DNA of 58,616 bases from positions 1 to 58,616 of the forward strand of contig CAMCIC010000018.1 of assembly GCA_945874895.1 (NCBI GenBank), written 5' to 3'. Shown here one piece after another: positions 25,711 through 35,204 of the stretch (the first letter of the stretch is position 1; every line of letters begins with the position of its first letter). The notes under the pieces were generated by a model, which did not search any database, was not told where the DNA came from, and saw nothing but the letters and a program-made list of their open reading frames with translations. Made by a program: the position numbers and the translations under genes. Origin of the DNA: Akkermansia muciniphila (lineage in GTDB: Bacteria; Verrucomicrobiota; Verrucomicrobiia; Verrucomicrobiales; Akkermansiaceae).

Positions 25711-26277
25711 TCAAATCTTCATCAACTCCTTCTCCTTCGAAGCGACGTGGGCATCGATCTCCTTCACGGATTTATCGGTGAGTTTTTGCACGTCTTCCTC
25801 AAACACGGCTTGACCGTCCTCCGTGAGGACATTGGAGGCTTTCATTTTTTTCGCGGCGTCCATTCCCTCTTTGCGGACCTGACGAACGCTGACTTTGGCC
25901 TCCTCGCCCATTTGTTTGACCAGCTTCACCATCTCGCGGCGGCGCTCCTCGGAGAGCTCGGGTACGGGCACACGGATCGAACGATCGGCCGCGGAGGGAT
26001 TGAGACCGAGTTTGCTCTCGCGAATGGCGCGCTCAATGTCTTGGGTGGTCGAGGGATCAAAGGGCTGCACCATCAACATGCGCGGCTCGGGTGTGGTGAC
26101 CACGGCGACGGCCTTGAGTTTCATCACTGAATCATAGGCACGCACGTAGACGTCCATGTTCTCGATCAAGGCTGGTGAGGCCTTGCCTGTGCGCACGCCA
26201 CTGAACTCATGCAGCAAATGCTCCACGGCTTTTTGCATGTCCAGCTCGACTTCCAACAATGCTTCTTCTGGGTCCAT
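25711..26277 (-). CDS. frr: Ribosome recycling factor
   Basis: A 188-residue cytoplasmic factor that splits post-termination ribosomes together with EF-G. The canonical hallmarks are HEFSGVRTGKASPALIEN, VQPFDPSTTQDIERAI, SDRSIRVPVPELSEERR-like residues (AADRSIRVPVPELSEERR), and KLVKQMGEEAKVSVRQVRKEG. Domain I is the long three-helix bundle and domain II is the small beta domain. ATG at 26277 (MDPEEALLEV) fits the family start. It lies 19 bp downstream of pyrH, the conserved pyrH-frr order, but rpsB and tsf are not adjacent. Confidence 0.97.
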   Translation of the reverse strand: MDPEEALLEVELDMQKAVEHLLHEFSGVRTGKASPALIENMDVYVRAYDSVMKLKAVAVVTTPEPRMLMVQPFDPSTTQDIERAIRESKLGLNPSAADRSIRVPVPELSEERRREMVKLVKQMGEEAKVSVRQVRKEGMDAAKKMKASNVLTEDGQAVFEEDVQKLTDKSVKEIDAHVASKEKELMKI

Positions 26278-26296
26278 AAGGTTGTGTTGTGAAAAA

Positions 26297-27031
26297 TTAT
26301 TGCACGACCGTGCCAATCGCGCCGCCTGTGAGTGCGGTGGTGATGTTACCGGGTTGTTCGAGGTCGAACACAATGATCGGAATGTGGTTGTCCATGCAAA
26401 GACTGAAGGCGGTGGTGTCCATGACCTTCAACTGCGAGGAAATGCACTCTTGGAAAGAAACGGTCTCGTAGCGCTTGGCGGCGGGATTTTTCTTCGGATC
26501 GCTGTCGTAGACGCCATCCACCATGGTCGCCTTGAAAATCACCTGCGCGCCCATTTCACTGGCACGGAGGGCGGCGGTGGTATCCGTCGAGAAAAACGGA
26601 CTACCGGTTCCTGCTGCGAAAATCACGACCTTCCCTTCATCGAGATACTTCTCCGCGCGACGGCGGATGAAAGTCTCGGCCACATTTTTCATTTCGATGG
26701 CCGACATCACGACACAGGGCACCCCCTCGTCTTCGAGAGCGCTTTGCAGCGCGAGAGCGTTCATGACCGTGGCGAGCATGCCCACGTAGTCAGCGGTGGC
26801 GCGATCCATACCACGGGCGCTGGCGGAGGCACCGCGCCAGAAGTTCCCGCCGCCCACGACCACACCGAGTTGCAATCCGCTTTTCATGGCAGCCGCGATT
26901 TCGCTCGCGATGCGATCCACGATTTCTGGGGAGATATTGTCACGACTGCCGATTTCCCGCAGGGCCTCACCACTGAGTTTCAGGATCGCACGGCGGAAAT
27001 GACGGACATCGGGTGAGGGAGTGGATGACAT
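26297..27031 (-). CDS. pyrH: UMP kinase
   Basis: A 244-residue bacterial UMP kinase (amino-acid-kinase fold) making UDP from UMP. Motifs are AILKLSGEAL, VVVGGGNFWRG, DRATADYVGMLATVMNALAL (UMP binding), FAAGTGSPFFSTDTTAALRA, and VYDSDPKKNPAAKRYE followed by MDTTAFSLC. ATG at 27031 gives a short acidic leader before the first strand. It is transcribed with frr. It is divergent from the PBP1A gene, with 177 bp between the starts, so both promoters should lie in 27032-27208. Confidence 0.97.
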   Translation of the reverse strand: MSSTPSPDVRHFRRAILKLSGEALREIGSRDNISPEIVDRIASEIAAAMKSGLQLGVVVGGGNFWRGASASARGMDRATADYVGMLATVMNALALQSALEDEGVPCVVMSAIEMKNVAETFIRRRAEKYLDEGKVVIFAAGTGSPFFSTDTTAALRASEMGAQVIFKATMVDGVYDSDPKKNPAAKRYETVSFQECISSQLKVMDTTAFSLCMDNHIPIIVFDLEQPGNITTALTGGAIGTVVQ

Positions 27032-27208
27032 AGGTGGTAAAAGGCTGGGCGATTCAACCAACAAATGGGGTTGATGGCAATTCCCAAGACCGGTGAAACG
27101 AAAATTTCTGACCTTCCGCTCCTTCATGGCTTCTTTGATTCATCGAAAATTCACAAAATCGCTCTCGAAATCCTGTGACCAAGCATTTAAGATGTCTCAA
27201 CTAAACGT

Positions 27209-29524
27209 ATGGCGCGCAGCAAAACTGGTACATCCTCGAGGGCACATCGAGCGGAGGAGGAGGAAAAGAAGCCTCCCACGATGCTCTCGCTGCTTCTGCT
27301 GTGGCCGTTTCACCTATTTCACTACTTCATCCGAGATCGCAACTGGATGGTTCGTTTTGCGTTGCGCTGCGTGGGTGATCCGATGATTGCGGGCCTTTAC
27401 CTTCTTCTGTTTCTCTCGGTGATTTACGGCTTCCGGGCACAGCAGTATGATCTGGGGAAGATTCACGAAATGCCGGAGCGTTCCGTCATTCTGGACCGGC
27501 GTGGTGTGGAACTAGCCCGCATGCATGGGGAGATTCGTGACATCATCTCCCTCGATCACGTGGCGCCCGATTTCCGCAAAGCCATCCTCGCCCGCGAGGA
27601 TGAAAGGTTCTACAACCACGGTGCCTTCGACCCCATCGGCATCGTCCGCGCCGCCATCAACAACTCACGCGGCAAACGCGAGGGCGCATCCACCATCACC
27701 CAGCAATTGGCAGCCGATGTATTCCAGCTCAAACAATACGGTGTGAAACAAAGCATGCCGCAGTTGATCGACCGCAAGTTTCTGGAAATCGCCATCGCCT
27801 ATCGAATCGAAACCTATCTGGGTAGCAAGGATCGGGTGTTAGAAGCCTATCTCAATTCCATCAATTGGGGAAGATCCATCCGCGGCATCCAAGAAGCCTC
27901 CCGCATTTACTTTGAGAAAAACGCATCCGAGCTCGATCTATCGGAATCGGCAATGTTAGCCGGCATTGTGCGCGGACCGGATGCCTTTAATCCCTTCCAT
28001 AACTTGGATGCTGCGATCCGCGAGCGCAACTCGACTCTGGAACGCATGGTGGCAGCCAAGGCCATCACACGCCAACAAGCCGATGAAGCCAAAGCGCAAG
28101 CGCTCGACATCCGGCCGGCGAATCGGCGCAAGGTCCGCGAATCCTATGCTCTTGATGCCATCCGCCGCGATCTGGAAATCATTCTGGAAAAAGAAAATAT
28201 CGAATTTGGTGGATTGATCGTCACCACTACCATCGACCACCTCATCCAAAGCAAGGCCGAGGAGGCCGTGGAAGCCACGCTATCGAAAATCGAAAAATCC
28301 TCGGGCTATCCGCATCAGACTCGCGCGCAGTGGCAGGCCATTCCCGAAGGCAAAAAAACCCCCACGGCCTATATCCAAGGATCTGCCGTGGTCATCGAAA
28401 ACCACACCGGTGCCGTGCTCGCATTCGTAGGTGGTCGATCCGCCGACGAATCGAAATTCAATCGCGCGATTCAAGCCAAGCGACAGATCGGCTCGGTCTT
28501 CAAGCCCTTTGTGTATCTTGCTGCGTTCGACAAAGGCATGCGGCCTGACTCGATGATTTCCGATGGACCGATCGCTACCGGCGAAATCAAGGCAGCGCCA
28601 TCCACATGGCATCCGAAAAACTCCGATGGCACCTATGGCGGAACATTTCCGGCATCCTATGGCTTGATCAAATCCCGCAATACGATGTCGGTGCGCGTCG
28701 GGAATTTCGCGGGATTGAGCAATGTCACGCATGTCTGCGAGCAGGCATTCAACCTCAAACTGCCTCAGACGCCTTCGTCTTATCTCGGTTCATGGGAAGC
28801 AACGCCCTATCAAGTCGCCTCGGCCTACTCCATGCTCGCCAGTGGAGGAGTGCGCTACCGTCCATTTCTCATCTCTTCGATCCGCAAGCGCAGCGGCGAA
28901 TTGGTCTATGAGACGCCCCCCCTGCCCTACCAAGCAGCATCCGCTGGCTCCGCGTATCAGGTATCGAAAATTCTGGAACAAGTCACAAACACCGGTACGG
29001 CAAGCTCCGTGAAACGTCTTGGTTTTGACAAACCCTGCGCCGGAAAAACCGGTACGACAAACAACTTCAAGGATGCCTGGTTCGCGGGTTACACCTCATC
29101 CCTGACCTGCGCCGTATGGTGCGGCATGGACGATCCGCAGAGAACGGTGCAAGGAGGATATGGATCGATATTGGCGCTGCCCATCTGGGTGGACATCATG
29201 AAAACGGCCGATCGATTGGGCTACCGCGCCAATGCGTTTCAACAAATGAAGCGCGACGACTCCGGCATGGTGAGTTGCTCGCTTTGCAAAGCATCGGGCA
29301 AACGCGCCACAGCCGGATGCCACGCGGCTGGCACTTCCTATGTGGATCAGGTGCTAGCACCCATCGCCCCAGCAGCAAACGACTTCTGCCCCGTCCACCC
29401 AGCACGTGCGATTCCTGTCGATGAGCCTACCAGCAGCCCTTCACGCCCCGCCTCACCGCCGCGCGCCATCCCGGTCGAAGAGCCCGCACAACAACCTCCG
29501 CGGGCCGTTCCGGTCAGGGAATGA
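27209..29524 (+). CDS. Bifunctional penicillin-binding protein 1A (GT51 glycosyltransferase + transpeptidase)
   Basis: A 771-residue inner-membrane peptidoglycan synthase. A cytoplasmic basic leader is followed by a membrane segment (about residues 60-75). The GT51 domain carries the catalytic Glu130 in AREDERFYNHGAF and GASTITQQLAADVF. The transpeptidase domain has SxxK at Ser429 (QIGSVFKPF), SxN at Ser489 (KSRNTMS) and KTG at 613-615. The C-terminus has the four-Cys element typical of PBP1A tails, then a Pro-rich tail with three PRAxPVxE repeats. All catalytic residues are present, so the organism can polymerise and cross-link peptidoglycan. The gene's last codons overlap the region upstream of recN. 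Confidence 0.94.
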   Translation: MARSKTGTSSRAHRAEEEEKKPPTMLSLLLLWPFHLFHYFIRDRNWMVRFALRCVGDPMIAGLYLLLFLSVIYGFRAQQYDLGKIHEMPERSVILDRRGVELARMHGEIRDIISLDHVAPDFRKAILAREDERFYNHGAFDPIGIVRAAINNSRGKREGASTITQQLAADVFQLKQYGVKQSMPQLIDRKFLEIAIAYRIETYLGSKDRVLEAYLNSINWGRSIRGIQEASRIYFEKNASELDLSESAMLAGIVRGPDAFNPFHNLDAAIRERNSTLERMVAAKAITRQQADEAKAQALDIRPANRRKVRESYALDAIRRDLEIILEKENIEFGGLIVTTTIDHLIQSKAEEAVEATLSKIEKSSGYPHQTRAQWQAIPEGKKTPTAYIQGSAVVIENHTGAVLAFVGGRSADESKFNRAIQAKRQIGSVFKPFVYLAAFDKGMRPDSMISDGPIATGEIKAAPSTWHPKNSDGTYGGTFPASYGLIKSRNTMSVRVGNFAGLSNVTHVCEQAFNLKLPQTPSSYLGSWEATPYQVASAYSMLASGGVRYRPFLISSIRKRSGELVYETPPLPYQAASAGSAYQVSKILEQVTNTGTASSVKRLGFDKPCAGKTGTTNNFKDAWFAGYTSSLTCAVWCGMDDPQRTVQGGYGSILALPIWVDIMKTADRLGYRANAFQQMKRDDSGMVSCSLCKASGKRATAGCHAAGTSYVDQVLAPIAPAANDFCPVHPARAIPVDEPTSSPSRPASPPRAIPVEEPAQQPPRAVPVRE

Positions 29525-29601
29525 GCACTTCCTTTCTCGACTTATCCGCCCACCTGTGGCATCTTGGACGTGCTGCTGCAACTTCACAACCTATCCCCGC
29601 C

Positions 29602-31257
29602 ATGCTTACTTTGTTGAAAATTCGCAACCTCGCCCTCGTCGATGAACTGACATGGGAACTTGATCGCGGACTCATCAGCGTCACCGGGGAAACAGGAGCA
29701 GGCAAATCTGTCATCGTGGGCGCGCTCAAACTCGTTTTGGGGGAAAGAGCGGATAAATCATTGATTCGCACAGGGGAAGAAACATGCGTGGTGGAGGCCG
29801 TATTCTCTTTGCAGCAGGCCGATGAAATCAATGCCCTATTCGTCGAACACGCCCTCGATTTCCAAGCGCAAGAGGATTTGATCATTCGTCGAGTCATCAG
29901 TGCTCATAGCACTCGACAGTTCATCAATGACTCGCCCGTCACCTTGGGATTGCTGAAAAGGCTCGGCGAACACCTCGTCGACCTGCACGGTCCTCACGAC
30001 CATCAATCCCTGTTATCCACCGATCGCCAACTGGCCATGCTCGATGCTTTTGCCGGTGCGGAAAAGCAAGTGGCGCAGTTTCGTGATCAATGGCAAGCAT
30101 GGAAGACCAAAGTCAGCGAGTGGAAGGAATTGCGTGATGCCGATGCGATTTCCTCACGTGAACTGGAGCTTTTGCGGCATCAGGCGGAAGAGATCAACGC
30201 TGCGGCATTACAGGCCGATGAGGAGACAGAACTGATGAATCGCTATCGTCGCAGTCAAAGTTCATCACGCTTGTTGGAACAAACCGCGGTGGCACTGAAA
30301 TATCTGAGTAACGAGGAAGATGGCATCACCCACCGCTTGGGCGAGCTGCAAAGGGTCATGCGCGACTTGGAGCGTTGGGACCCATCGATCACGGATCGTT
30401 GTGCCGGTCTCGAGACGGCATTGCTGGAACTTCAGGATTTGGAAAACACCCTTAGCGATTACCTCGATGAATTGGAAATCAATCCGGCGGAAGCAACCGC
30501 TTTGGAAGATCGCGTCAATCTGTTAGAATCACTGAAACGCAAGTATGGTGGCAGCATTGCAAGTGTTCTTGAAGCGCGTGACGAGGCCATGGCACGTCTC
30601 GACAACGTCGAGAACCGCGGAGAGAAGCTGGTGGCATTGGAATCGCAGATCCAAGAACTCCGCCACGCACTGGATGCGGCAGGACAAAAACTCAGCGCCT
30701 GCAGGCGCAAGGCCGCGCCCAAGCTCGCCAAGGAAATCGCCTCACAACTCAAGGACCTCGGCTTCAAGCAATCTGCTTTTGAAATCGCCCTCCACCCGCT
30801 GAGCGAACCCGGATCCCATGGCCTAGAATCCACCGATTTCCTTTTCGGTCCCAACCCCGGTGAACCGCTGCATCCTCTGCGGCAGGTTGCCTCCAGTGGT
30901 GAGATCAGCCGCGTGATGCTGGCAGTCAAGAGCGCGCTCGCGGACCAAGATGCCACGCCTCTCATGGTCTTTGATGAAATCGATGCGAACGTGGGCGGCG
31001 AGGTGGCCAAGGCTGTGGGTCGTAAAATGGCTGTACTGGGCGCGCGTCATCAAGTCATCGCCATCACCCATTTTCCTCAGGTCGCGGCCACGGCAGCCAA
31101 ACATTTTGTGGTGGAAAAAGAGGTATCCCACGGCAGAACCCGCTCGCGTTTGTTCCCCGTCAGCGGCGAAGCCCGCATTCACGAACTGGTGCGTATGCTG
31201 GGCGGCGGCGGTGATTCCGCCAGAGCTATGGCCAAAAGCCTGTTAGAAACCATCTAA
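29602..31257 (+). CDS. recN: DNA repair protein RecN
   Basis: A 551-residue SMC-like ATPase of recombinational double-strand-break repair. MLTLLKIRNLALVDEL is the typical start and selects ATG 29602 over the more upstream ATG at 29521. Walker A is GETGAGKS. The signature region LHGPHDHQSLL, the central coiled coil, QVASSGEISRVMLAVK (ABC signature) and Walker B LMVFDEIDANVGG follow in order, with the late HQVIAITHFPQVAA switch. Length is typical. It follows PBP1A by 77 bp and may share its transcript. Confidence 0.96.
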   Translation: MLTLLKIRNLALVDELTWELDRGLISVTGETGAGKSVIVGALKLVLGERADKSLIRTGEETCVVEAVFSLQQADEINALFVEHALDFQAQEDLIIRRVISAHSTRQFINDSPVTLGLLKRLGEHLVDLHGPHDHQSLLSTDRQLAMLDAFAGAEKQVAQFRDQWQAWKTKVSEWKELRDADAISSRELELLRHQAEEINAAALQADEETELMNRYRRSQSSSRLLEQTAVALKYLSNEEDGITHRLGELQRVMRDLERWDPSITDRCAGLETALLELQDLENTLSDYLDELEINPAEATALEDRVNLLESLKRKYGGSIASVLEARDEAMARLDNVENRGEKLVALESQIQELRHALDAAGQKLSACRRKAAPKLAKEIASQLKDLGFKQSAFEIALHPLSEPGSHGLESTDFLFGPNPGEPLHPLRQVASSGEISRVMLAVKSALADQDATPLMVFDEIDANVGGEVAKAVGRKMAVLGARHQVIAITHFPQVAATAAKHFVVEKEVSHGRTRSRLFPVSGEARIHELVRMLGGGGDSARAMAKSLLETI

Positions 31258-31323
31258 AACGAGGGAGTCGATGAAAGCATTCGATACGACAGAGGATCAT
31301 GGGATTCCATCGAGGGAAATCCC

Positions 31324-31356
31324 GATCAAAAAAATCGCCCCGAGATTTTTTTCATC
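31324..31356 (+). terminator. Possible terminator after recN
   Basis: Inverted repeat GAT-c-AAAAAAATC, loop GCCCCGA, GATTTTTTT-c-ATC. The stem is AT-rich and the T tract lies inside it, so termination is plausible but weaker than at the other hairpins in this window. Confidence 0.4.
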
Positions 31357-31416
31357 CACACCGCTTGCAGACTCGACAGAGGCAGACGATTGCGCTCATA
31401 ATGGGACACGGCACTG

Positions 31417-32508
31417 ATGTTTCGCACCACCGATCGCTATCTGTTCCAGCAGATTTTCAAGACCACCCTCTATGCGGTGGTGGCTTTGAGTTTGTTTCTC
31501 GTGATCGGACAAATCTTTCAGGAAATCCGTTCGCTGATTGTGGAGAAACGGGTTCCTCTTCTGCTCGTTGGGAAATTCATTCTGAACATCTTCCCGATGT
31601 CACTGATGTTCACGATCCCATGGGGCTTTATGGCCGCCACCCTTTTGGTCTTCGGTCGATTGTCCCAGGAGCAGGAACTCAACGCCATGCAACTCGGGGG
31701 GCTGAGTCTGCCACGCATCGCCCTACCTGTGTTCGCCTTCGGCGCGATGTTGTCCGGACTTTGTCTGTGGGTAAACGTGAAAATCGTTCCGCGTGCCAAC
31801 GCGCGCATGGACAACATTGTCTATGAAGCCGTGGAGCGCGATCCCAAGTCCCTGATCAAACCCGGCATGATCACCGCCCAACTGAACAACTTGCGCATCT
31901 TCGTGCAAAGCAAGGACGAAGAAAAATTGCACAGCCTCCATCTCTATCGGCTTCCTGACCCCAAAAAACCAGGTAGCGTGGGCGAATATGTCTATGCAGA
32001 AGACGCAACACTGGGAGTCGATCAAGTCAAAAAACAAATCAAACTGACCCTGACATCGGCCTACATTGAAAGCACAGACAAATCCGGCGAACTGAACATT
32101 TATGTCGCCTCCGCCGCGCCATGGAAAGTCGATCTCACACGCAGGAAAAAATACAATGCCGGCAGCATGACGGAGGGCGAGATCCTAGCACTTCTGGCGG
32201 ATCCACCCGAGAGCATTACCGCAGCAGAGAAGACGCGCTATCTTACGACGATCAATCAGCGCTACTCGTTTGCCATGGCCAGTCTCGCCTTCGCATTCAT
32301 CTCCGTACCACTCAGCCTGACCAAAAGACGCAAGGATTCCACCTCTGGCATTCTCTACGCCCTGCTGCTAGGAACCGGTTATTTCATTTTCTCACTTGTA
32401 GCAAAAAAGTCGAATGATCCTGCACTGGCGACTCTGATTCTCTGGATTCCGAACGCACTATGCGTGATCATCGGCGCTATGCTTTTCCGCAGGGCACGCT
32501 TTCTCTAA
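31417..32508 (+). CDS. LptF/LptG-family permease (YjgP/YjgQ)
   Basis: A 363-residue inner-membrane protein of the LPS-export ABC complex. The first membrane segment (residues about 15-35) and the next two flank LPRIALPVFAFG. A periplasmic beta-jellyroll region (about 130-260) follows, then three C-terminal membrane helices, with INQRYSFAMASLAFAFISVPLSLTKRR characteristic of the family (Phe-rich segment and basic turn). LptF and LptG are normally two proteins; only one is encoded here, and which of the two it is cannot be decided. Its presence implies an LPS-bearing outer membrane. The SulP transporter gene begins 9 bases after its stop. Confidence 0.88.
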   Translation: MFRTTDRYLFQQIFKTTLYAVVALSLFLVIGQIFQEIRSLIVEKRVPLLLVGKFILNIFPMSLMFTIPWGFMAATLLVFGRLSQEQELNAMQLGGLSLPRIALPVFAFGAMLSGLCLWVNVKIVPRANARMDNIVYEAVERDPKSLIKPGMITAQLNNLRIFVQSKDEEKLHSLHLYRLPDPKKPGSVGEYVYAEDATLGVDQVKKQIKLTLTSAYIESTDKSGELNIYVASAAPWKVDLTRRKKYNAGSMTEGEILALLADPPESITAAEKTRYLTTINQRYSFAMASLAFAFISVPLSLTKRRKDSTSGILYALLLGTGYFIFSLVAKKSNDPALATLILWIPNALCVIIGAMLFRRARFL

Positions 32509-32517
32509 CAGATTTGT

Positions 32518-34413
32518 ATGACCTCACGCCATCCAGTCCGACGTGTGTTTCAGAACGCGATGTCGTTCTTTTACGGCGAGCATCTGTCGGCCATGCCTTG
32601 GATCGGCCCCTTGCGACGCTATGACATGGCAAAATTTAGGGCGGATTTCCGTGCCTCGATGAATGTCACTCTATTGGCGATTCTCCAGGGTATCGCCTTT
32701 GCCGCGATTGCCGATCTGCCCATCGTATTCGGCATCATAGGATCCGTGGTGGCATCGATCGTCGCACCTTTTTTTGCCGGATCGAGACACACCATTTTGG
32801 GTCCGACAAATGCGACTGCGTTTATGCTTTTTTCCTTCTTTGCCGCATCGCCGGCTCTGCGCGCGCGAGAGATGGAATTGATTCCCTTGCTGGTGTTGAT
32901 GGTGGGAATCTTCTGTCTGCTGGGTGCAGTGTTGCGGGTGGCGGATTTGCTCCAATACATCTCTCGTTCGGTGCTCGTAGGATACGTGGCCGGCGCATCG
33001 ATTCTGATTGTCGCCAACCAGAGCAAACACGTGCTGGGCATCACGCTGAACGAGGACCTGACCAGAACTTTTTTTGGCAGTCTGGTCGAGCTCGGAAAAA
33101 ACCTGAGCCACACGCAATGGCCGCCACTGGTAGCCGCGATAACGACGCTGGGCGCCTATCTTTTGTTGATGCGCAAGCGCCCGAAATGGCCAAACTTCGC
33201 CCTCATGCTGATCCTATCGTCAGCCGTATGGGGAACTCTGGCCTATCACGGCATCGGACCGTTCCGCGATTTGGAGCGCTTTCAAACCTTTGCGATGCTC
33301 GATCTTCTCCCGAAGGGGGCCAACCTCAGCAGAACTGGGATTTTTGATGATATTAGCAGCCTGATGGGCTTGGCATTCGCACTCGCATTCCTCGCCTCAT
33401 TGGAAAACACCATCATGGCAAAAACCCTTGCGGCACGCACCGGAGAAGCCCCCATGGTCAACCAAGACATGTTTGCCGTGGGTATGGCCAACATTGCCTG
33501 TGCACTTTCCGGTGGAATGCCCGCCTCAGGCTCCTTGACGCGCTCGGCACTGAATGAGTCGTCCGGCGCCCGCACGAGATTTTCCTCACTCTTTTCCGGA
33601 CTGAGCACTCTCGTCATCTGCCTGTTGATCGCGCTATCACCTCGATGGGGTGTGCCGCTCATCGACTTCGTTCCCAAAGCCACCTTGGCTGCACTGATCA
33701 TTGGTCAAGCCTTCACACTCTTCCATCTCCCCAATATCCGCGTCTGCCTGCGATCCACATCGGATGACGCTGCCGTGTTGATCGCTACTTTTGTTGCTTC
33801 ATGGATTGCCCCGCTCGATACCGCGATCTTTCTCGGCGTGGCGCTTTCCATCGCCCTCTTTCTGCGCCGCGCAAGTCGCCCGTATCTCGTGGAATACAAT
33901 GCCTCCGATAGCGGCGACCTTTGCGAAATTTACGAAAAGAAAAAACGCAATCATCCTTCGATCTCGCTCGTGCATGTCGAAGGTGATCTTTTTTTCGGAG
34001 CCACGGAAATTTTTCGTTCCCAGATCCAACGCATCACCGCAGATCCATCGCTCAAGGTGATCATCCTGCGGCTTAAAAATGCGAGACATCTCGATGCGAC
34101 ATCGGTAATGGCCATGCAGGAATTGGTGCATTTCGTTCGATCCCAAAAGCGTCATCTGATCATATCCGGATGCCCCAGATCGATTTACCGAGTTTTAAAA
34201 AACTCTGGTTTGCTCGCGCTACTTCACGCGGATTGCACGGAAGGAGAAAAGAATGTCTTTCCAGAAATTCCGGGGAACCCGAATCTCTCGACGAGAGACG
34301 CGCTCAAACGTGCGCAAAAACTTCTCGGTACAAACAAAGCCGACGTGGTCATTTTTGTGGATCAGAAAAAATCGCTCACACACTCCGCAACTCTTGAATC
34401 TCCCAAGAGTTAG
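32518..34413 (+). CDS. SulP-family anion transporter with STAS domain
   Basis: A 631-residue inner-membrane transporter. The N-terminal half has about 10-14 hydrophobic segments, including ILQGIAFAAIADLPIVFGI (a Pro-rich first helix), FAGSRHTILGPTNATAF and ANIACALSGGMPASGSLTRSALN, which match SulP family signatures. A STAS domain covers about residues 480-590 (LVHVEGDLFFGATEIFR and LRLKNARHLDATSVMAMQEL, with the regulatory Asp-Ala-Thr-Ser loop). Substrates in the family are sulfate, bicarbonate and other anions, and cannot be resolved here. Given the neighbouring sulfatase (14 kb away), sulfate is possible but not supported by linkage. It follows the LptF/G-like gene by 9 bp. Confidence 0.92.
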   Translation: MTSRHPVRRVFQNAMSFFYGEHLSAMPWIGPLRRYDMAKFRADFRASMNVTLLAILQGIAFAAIADLPIVFGIIGSVVASIVAPFFAGSRHTILGPTNATAFMLFSFFAASPALRAREMELIPLLVLMVGIFCLLGAVLRVADLLQYISRSVLVGYVAGASILIVANQSKHVLGITLNEDLTRTFFGSLVELGKNLSHTQWPPLVAAITTLGAYLLLMRKRPKWPNFALMLILSSAVWGTLAYHGIGPFRDLERFQTFAMLDLLPKGANLSRTGIFDDISSLMGLAFALAFLASLENTIMAKTLAARTGEAPMVNQDMFAVGMANIACALSGGMPASGSLTRSALNESSGARTRFSSLFSGLSTLVICLLIALSPRWGVPLIDFVPKATLAALIIGQAFTLFHLPNIRVCLRSTSDDAAVLIATFVASWIAPLDTAIFLGVALSIALFLRRASRPYLVEYNASDSGDLCEIYEKKKRNHPSISLVHVEGDLFFGATEIFRSQIQRITADPSLKVIILRLKNARHLDATSVMAMQELVHFVRSQKRHLIISGCPRSIYRVLKNSGLLALLHADCTEGEKNVFPEIPGNPNLSTRDALKRAQKLLGTNKADVVIFVDQKKSLTHSATLESPKS

Positions 34414-34466
34414 ATGAGATGGAAAGCGGCAATCGTTCTTTCTTCCACAACAAAACAAACAACATC

Positions 34467-34886
34467 ATGAAAACAATCCAGCACTTGATCCTCGCTACCG
34501 CACTGCTGTCGGCTGCAAACGGCCAAACCCCCGAAGGTCCCAAACCTGAGCGCAAAGGTCCTGCCGGACCACTCGCTGAAATTCTCGCCAAATTCGACAA
34601 AGACGGTGATGGCAAACTGAGTGATGAAGAATCCAAAGCCGCCCGTGAGGCGATGCAAGCCAAGCGGAAAGAAGCGCAGTCAAAGTTCGACACCGACGGT
34701 GATGGCAAAATCAGCGAAGAAGAGCGCAAAGCCATGTTCGCAACGCGCAAAAAGGAGATGGTAGCCAAATTCGACAAAGACGGTGACGGCGTTCTCAACG
34801 ATGAGGAAAAAAAAGCAGCACGCGAATCCTTCGGCCCTCGTCCCGCAGCACCAGTCACCCCCAAAGCAGCCAAGGAAGGTCAGTGA
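34467..34886 (+). CDS. Exported calcium-binding protein with three EF-hands
   Basis: A 139-residue protein with a signal peptide (MKTIQHLILATALLSAANGQ) and three EF-hand loops: DKDGDGKLSDEE, DTDGDGKISEEE and DKDGDGVLNDEE. These are spaced by about 36 and 30 residues and joined by Lys/Glu/Ala-rich helices. The canonical Asp/Gly/Glu ligand positions are intact in all three. It probably binds calcium in the periplasm or outside the cell. Such small EF-hand proteins are frequent in PVC bacteria and their partners are unknown. A strong terminator follows 46 bp after the stop. Confidence 0.88.
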   Translation: MKTIQHLILATALLSAANGQTPEGPKPERKGPAGPLAEILAKFDKDGDGKLSDEESKAAREAMQAKRKEAQSKFDTDGDGKISEEERKAMFATRKKEMVAKFDKDGDGVLNDEEKKAARESFGPRPAAPVTPKAAKEGQ

Positions 34887-34932
34887 TTGACGCTGCCTGA
34901 GAGCACCATCTAACAGATCCCTTGTCCCTTCC

Positions 34933-34966
34933 CACCCGACCCCGGTGACGTGGTCGGGTGTTTTTT
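34933..34966 (+). terminator. Rho-independent terminator after the EF-hand gene
   Basis: Stem CACCCGACC (34933-34941) with GGTCGGGTG (34952-34960), loop of ten bases, followed by TTTTTT. Confidence 0.88.
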
Positions 34967-35204
34967 CATCGTGGACCGATGCGGGATCAGCATGCCCGTG
35001 CGGTGATCCAAATTCTCATTACCCTGTCCCCGCGCCAACGATCATCGTCGCATGGGCAGGTCTCTCGCACGAGAAATCGATATCGAAAAAGCTCACACTC
35101 AAGCTCGCATGGCGAGCCAAGCAATCGTCCTGAAATTGCGATTTGTCTCTAACGTTAATACAAAAATTTGCGAAAAAATCTTTGCTTCCCGATGGGGAGA
35201 GATT
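34967..35204 (+). other. Leader region of the kbl-like gene, nothing recognised
   Basis: A 238-bp stretch upstream of the ATG at 35205. It has GGGGAGAG six bases before that ATG as a good ribosome binding site. An open frame reaches upstream to 35052 but reads as non-protein. I looked for a glycine-riboswitch core, since the next gene makes or breaks a glycine-derived intermediate, and did not find one. Confidence 0.4.

Noticed and set aside
34967-35204. Glycine riboswitch upstream of kbl
   Set aside because: No conserved glycine-aptamer core could be found and the only clear element is the ribosome binding site.
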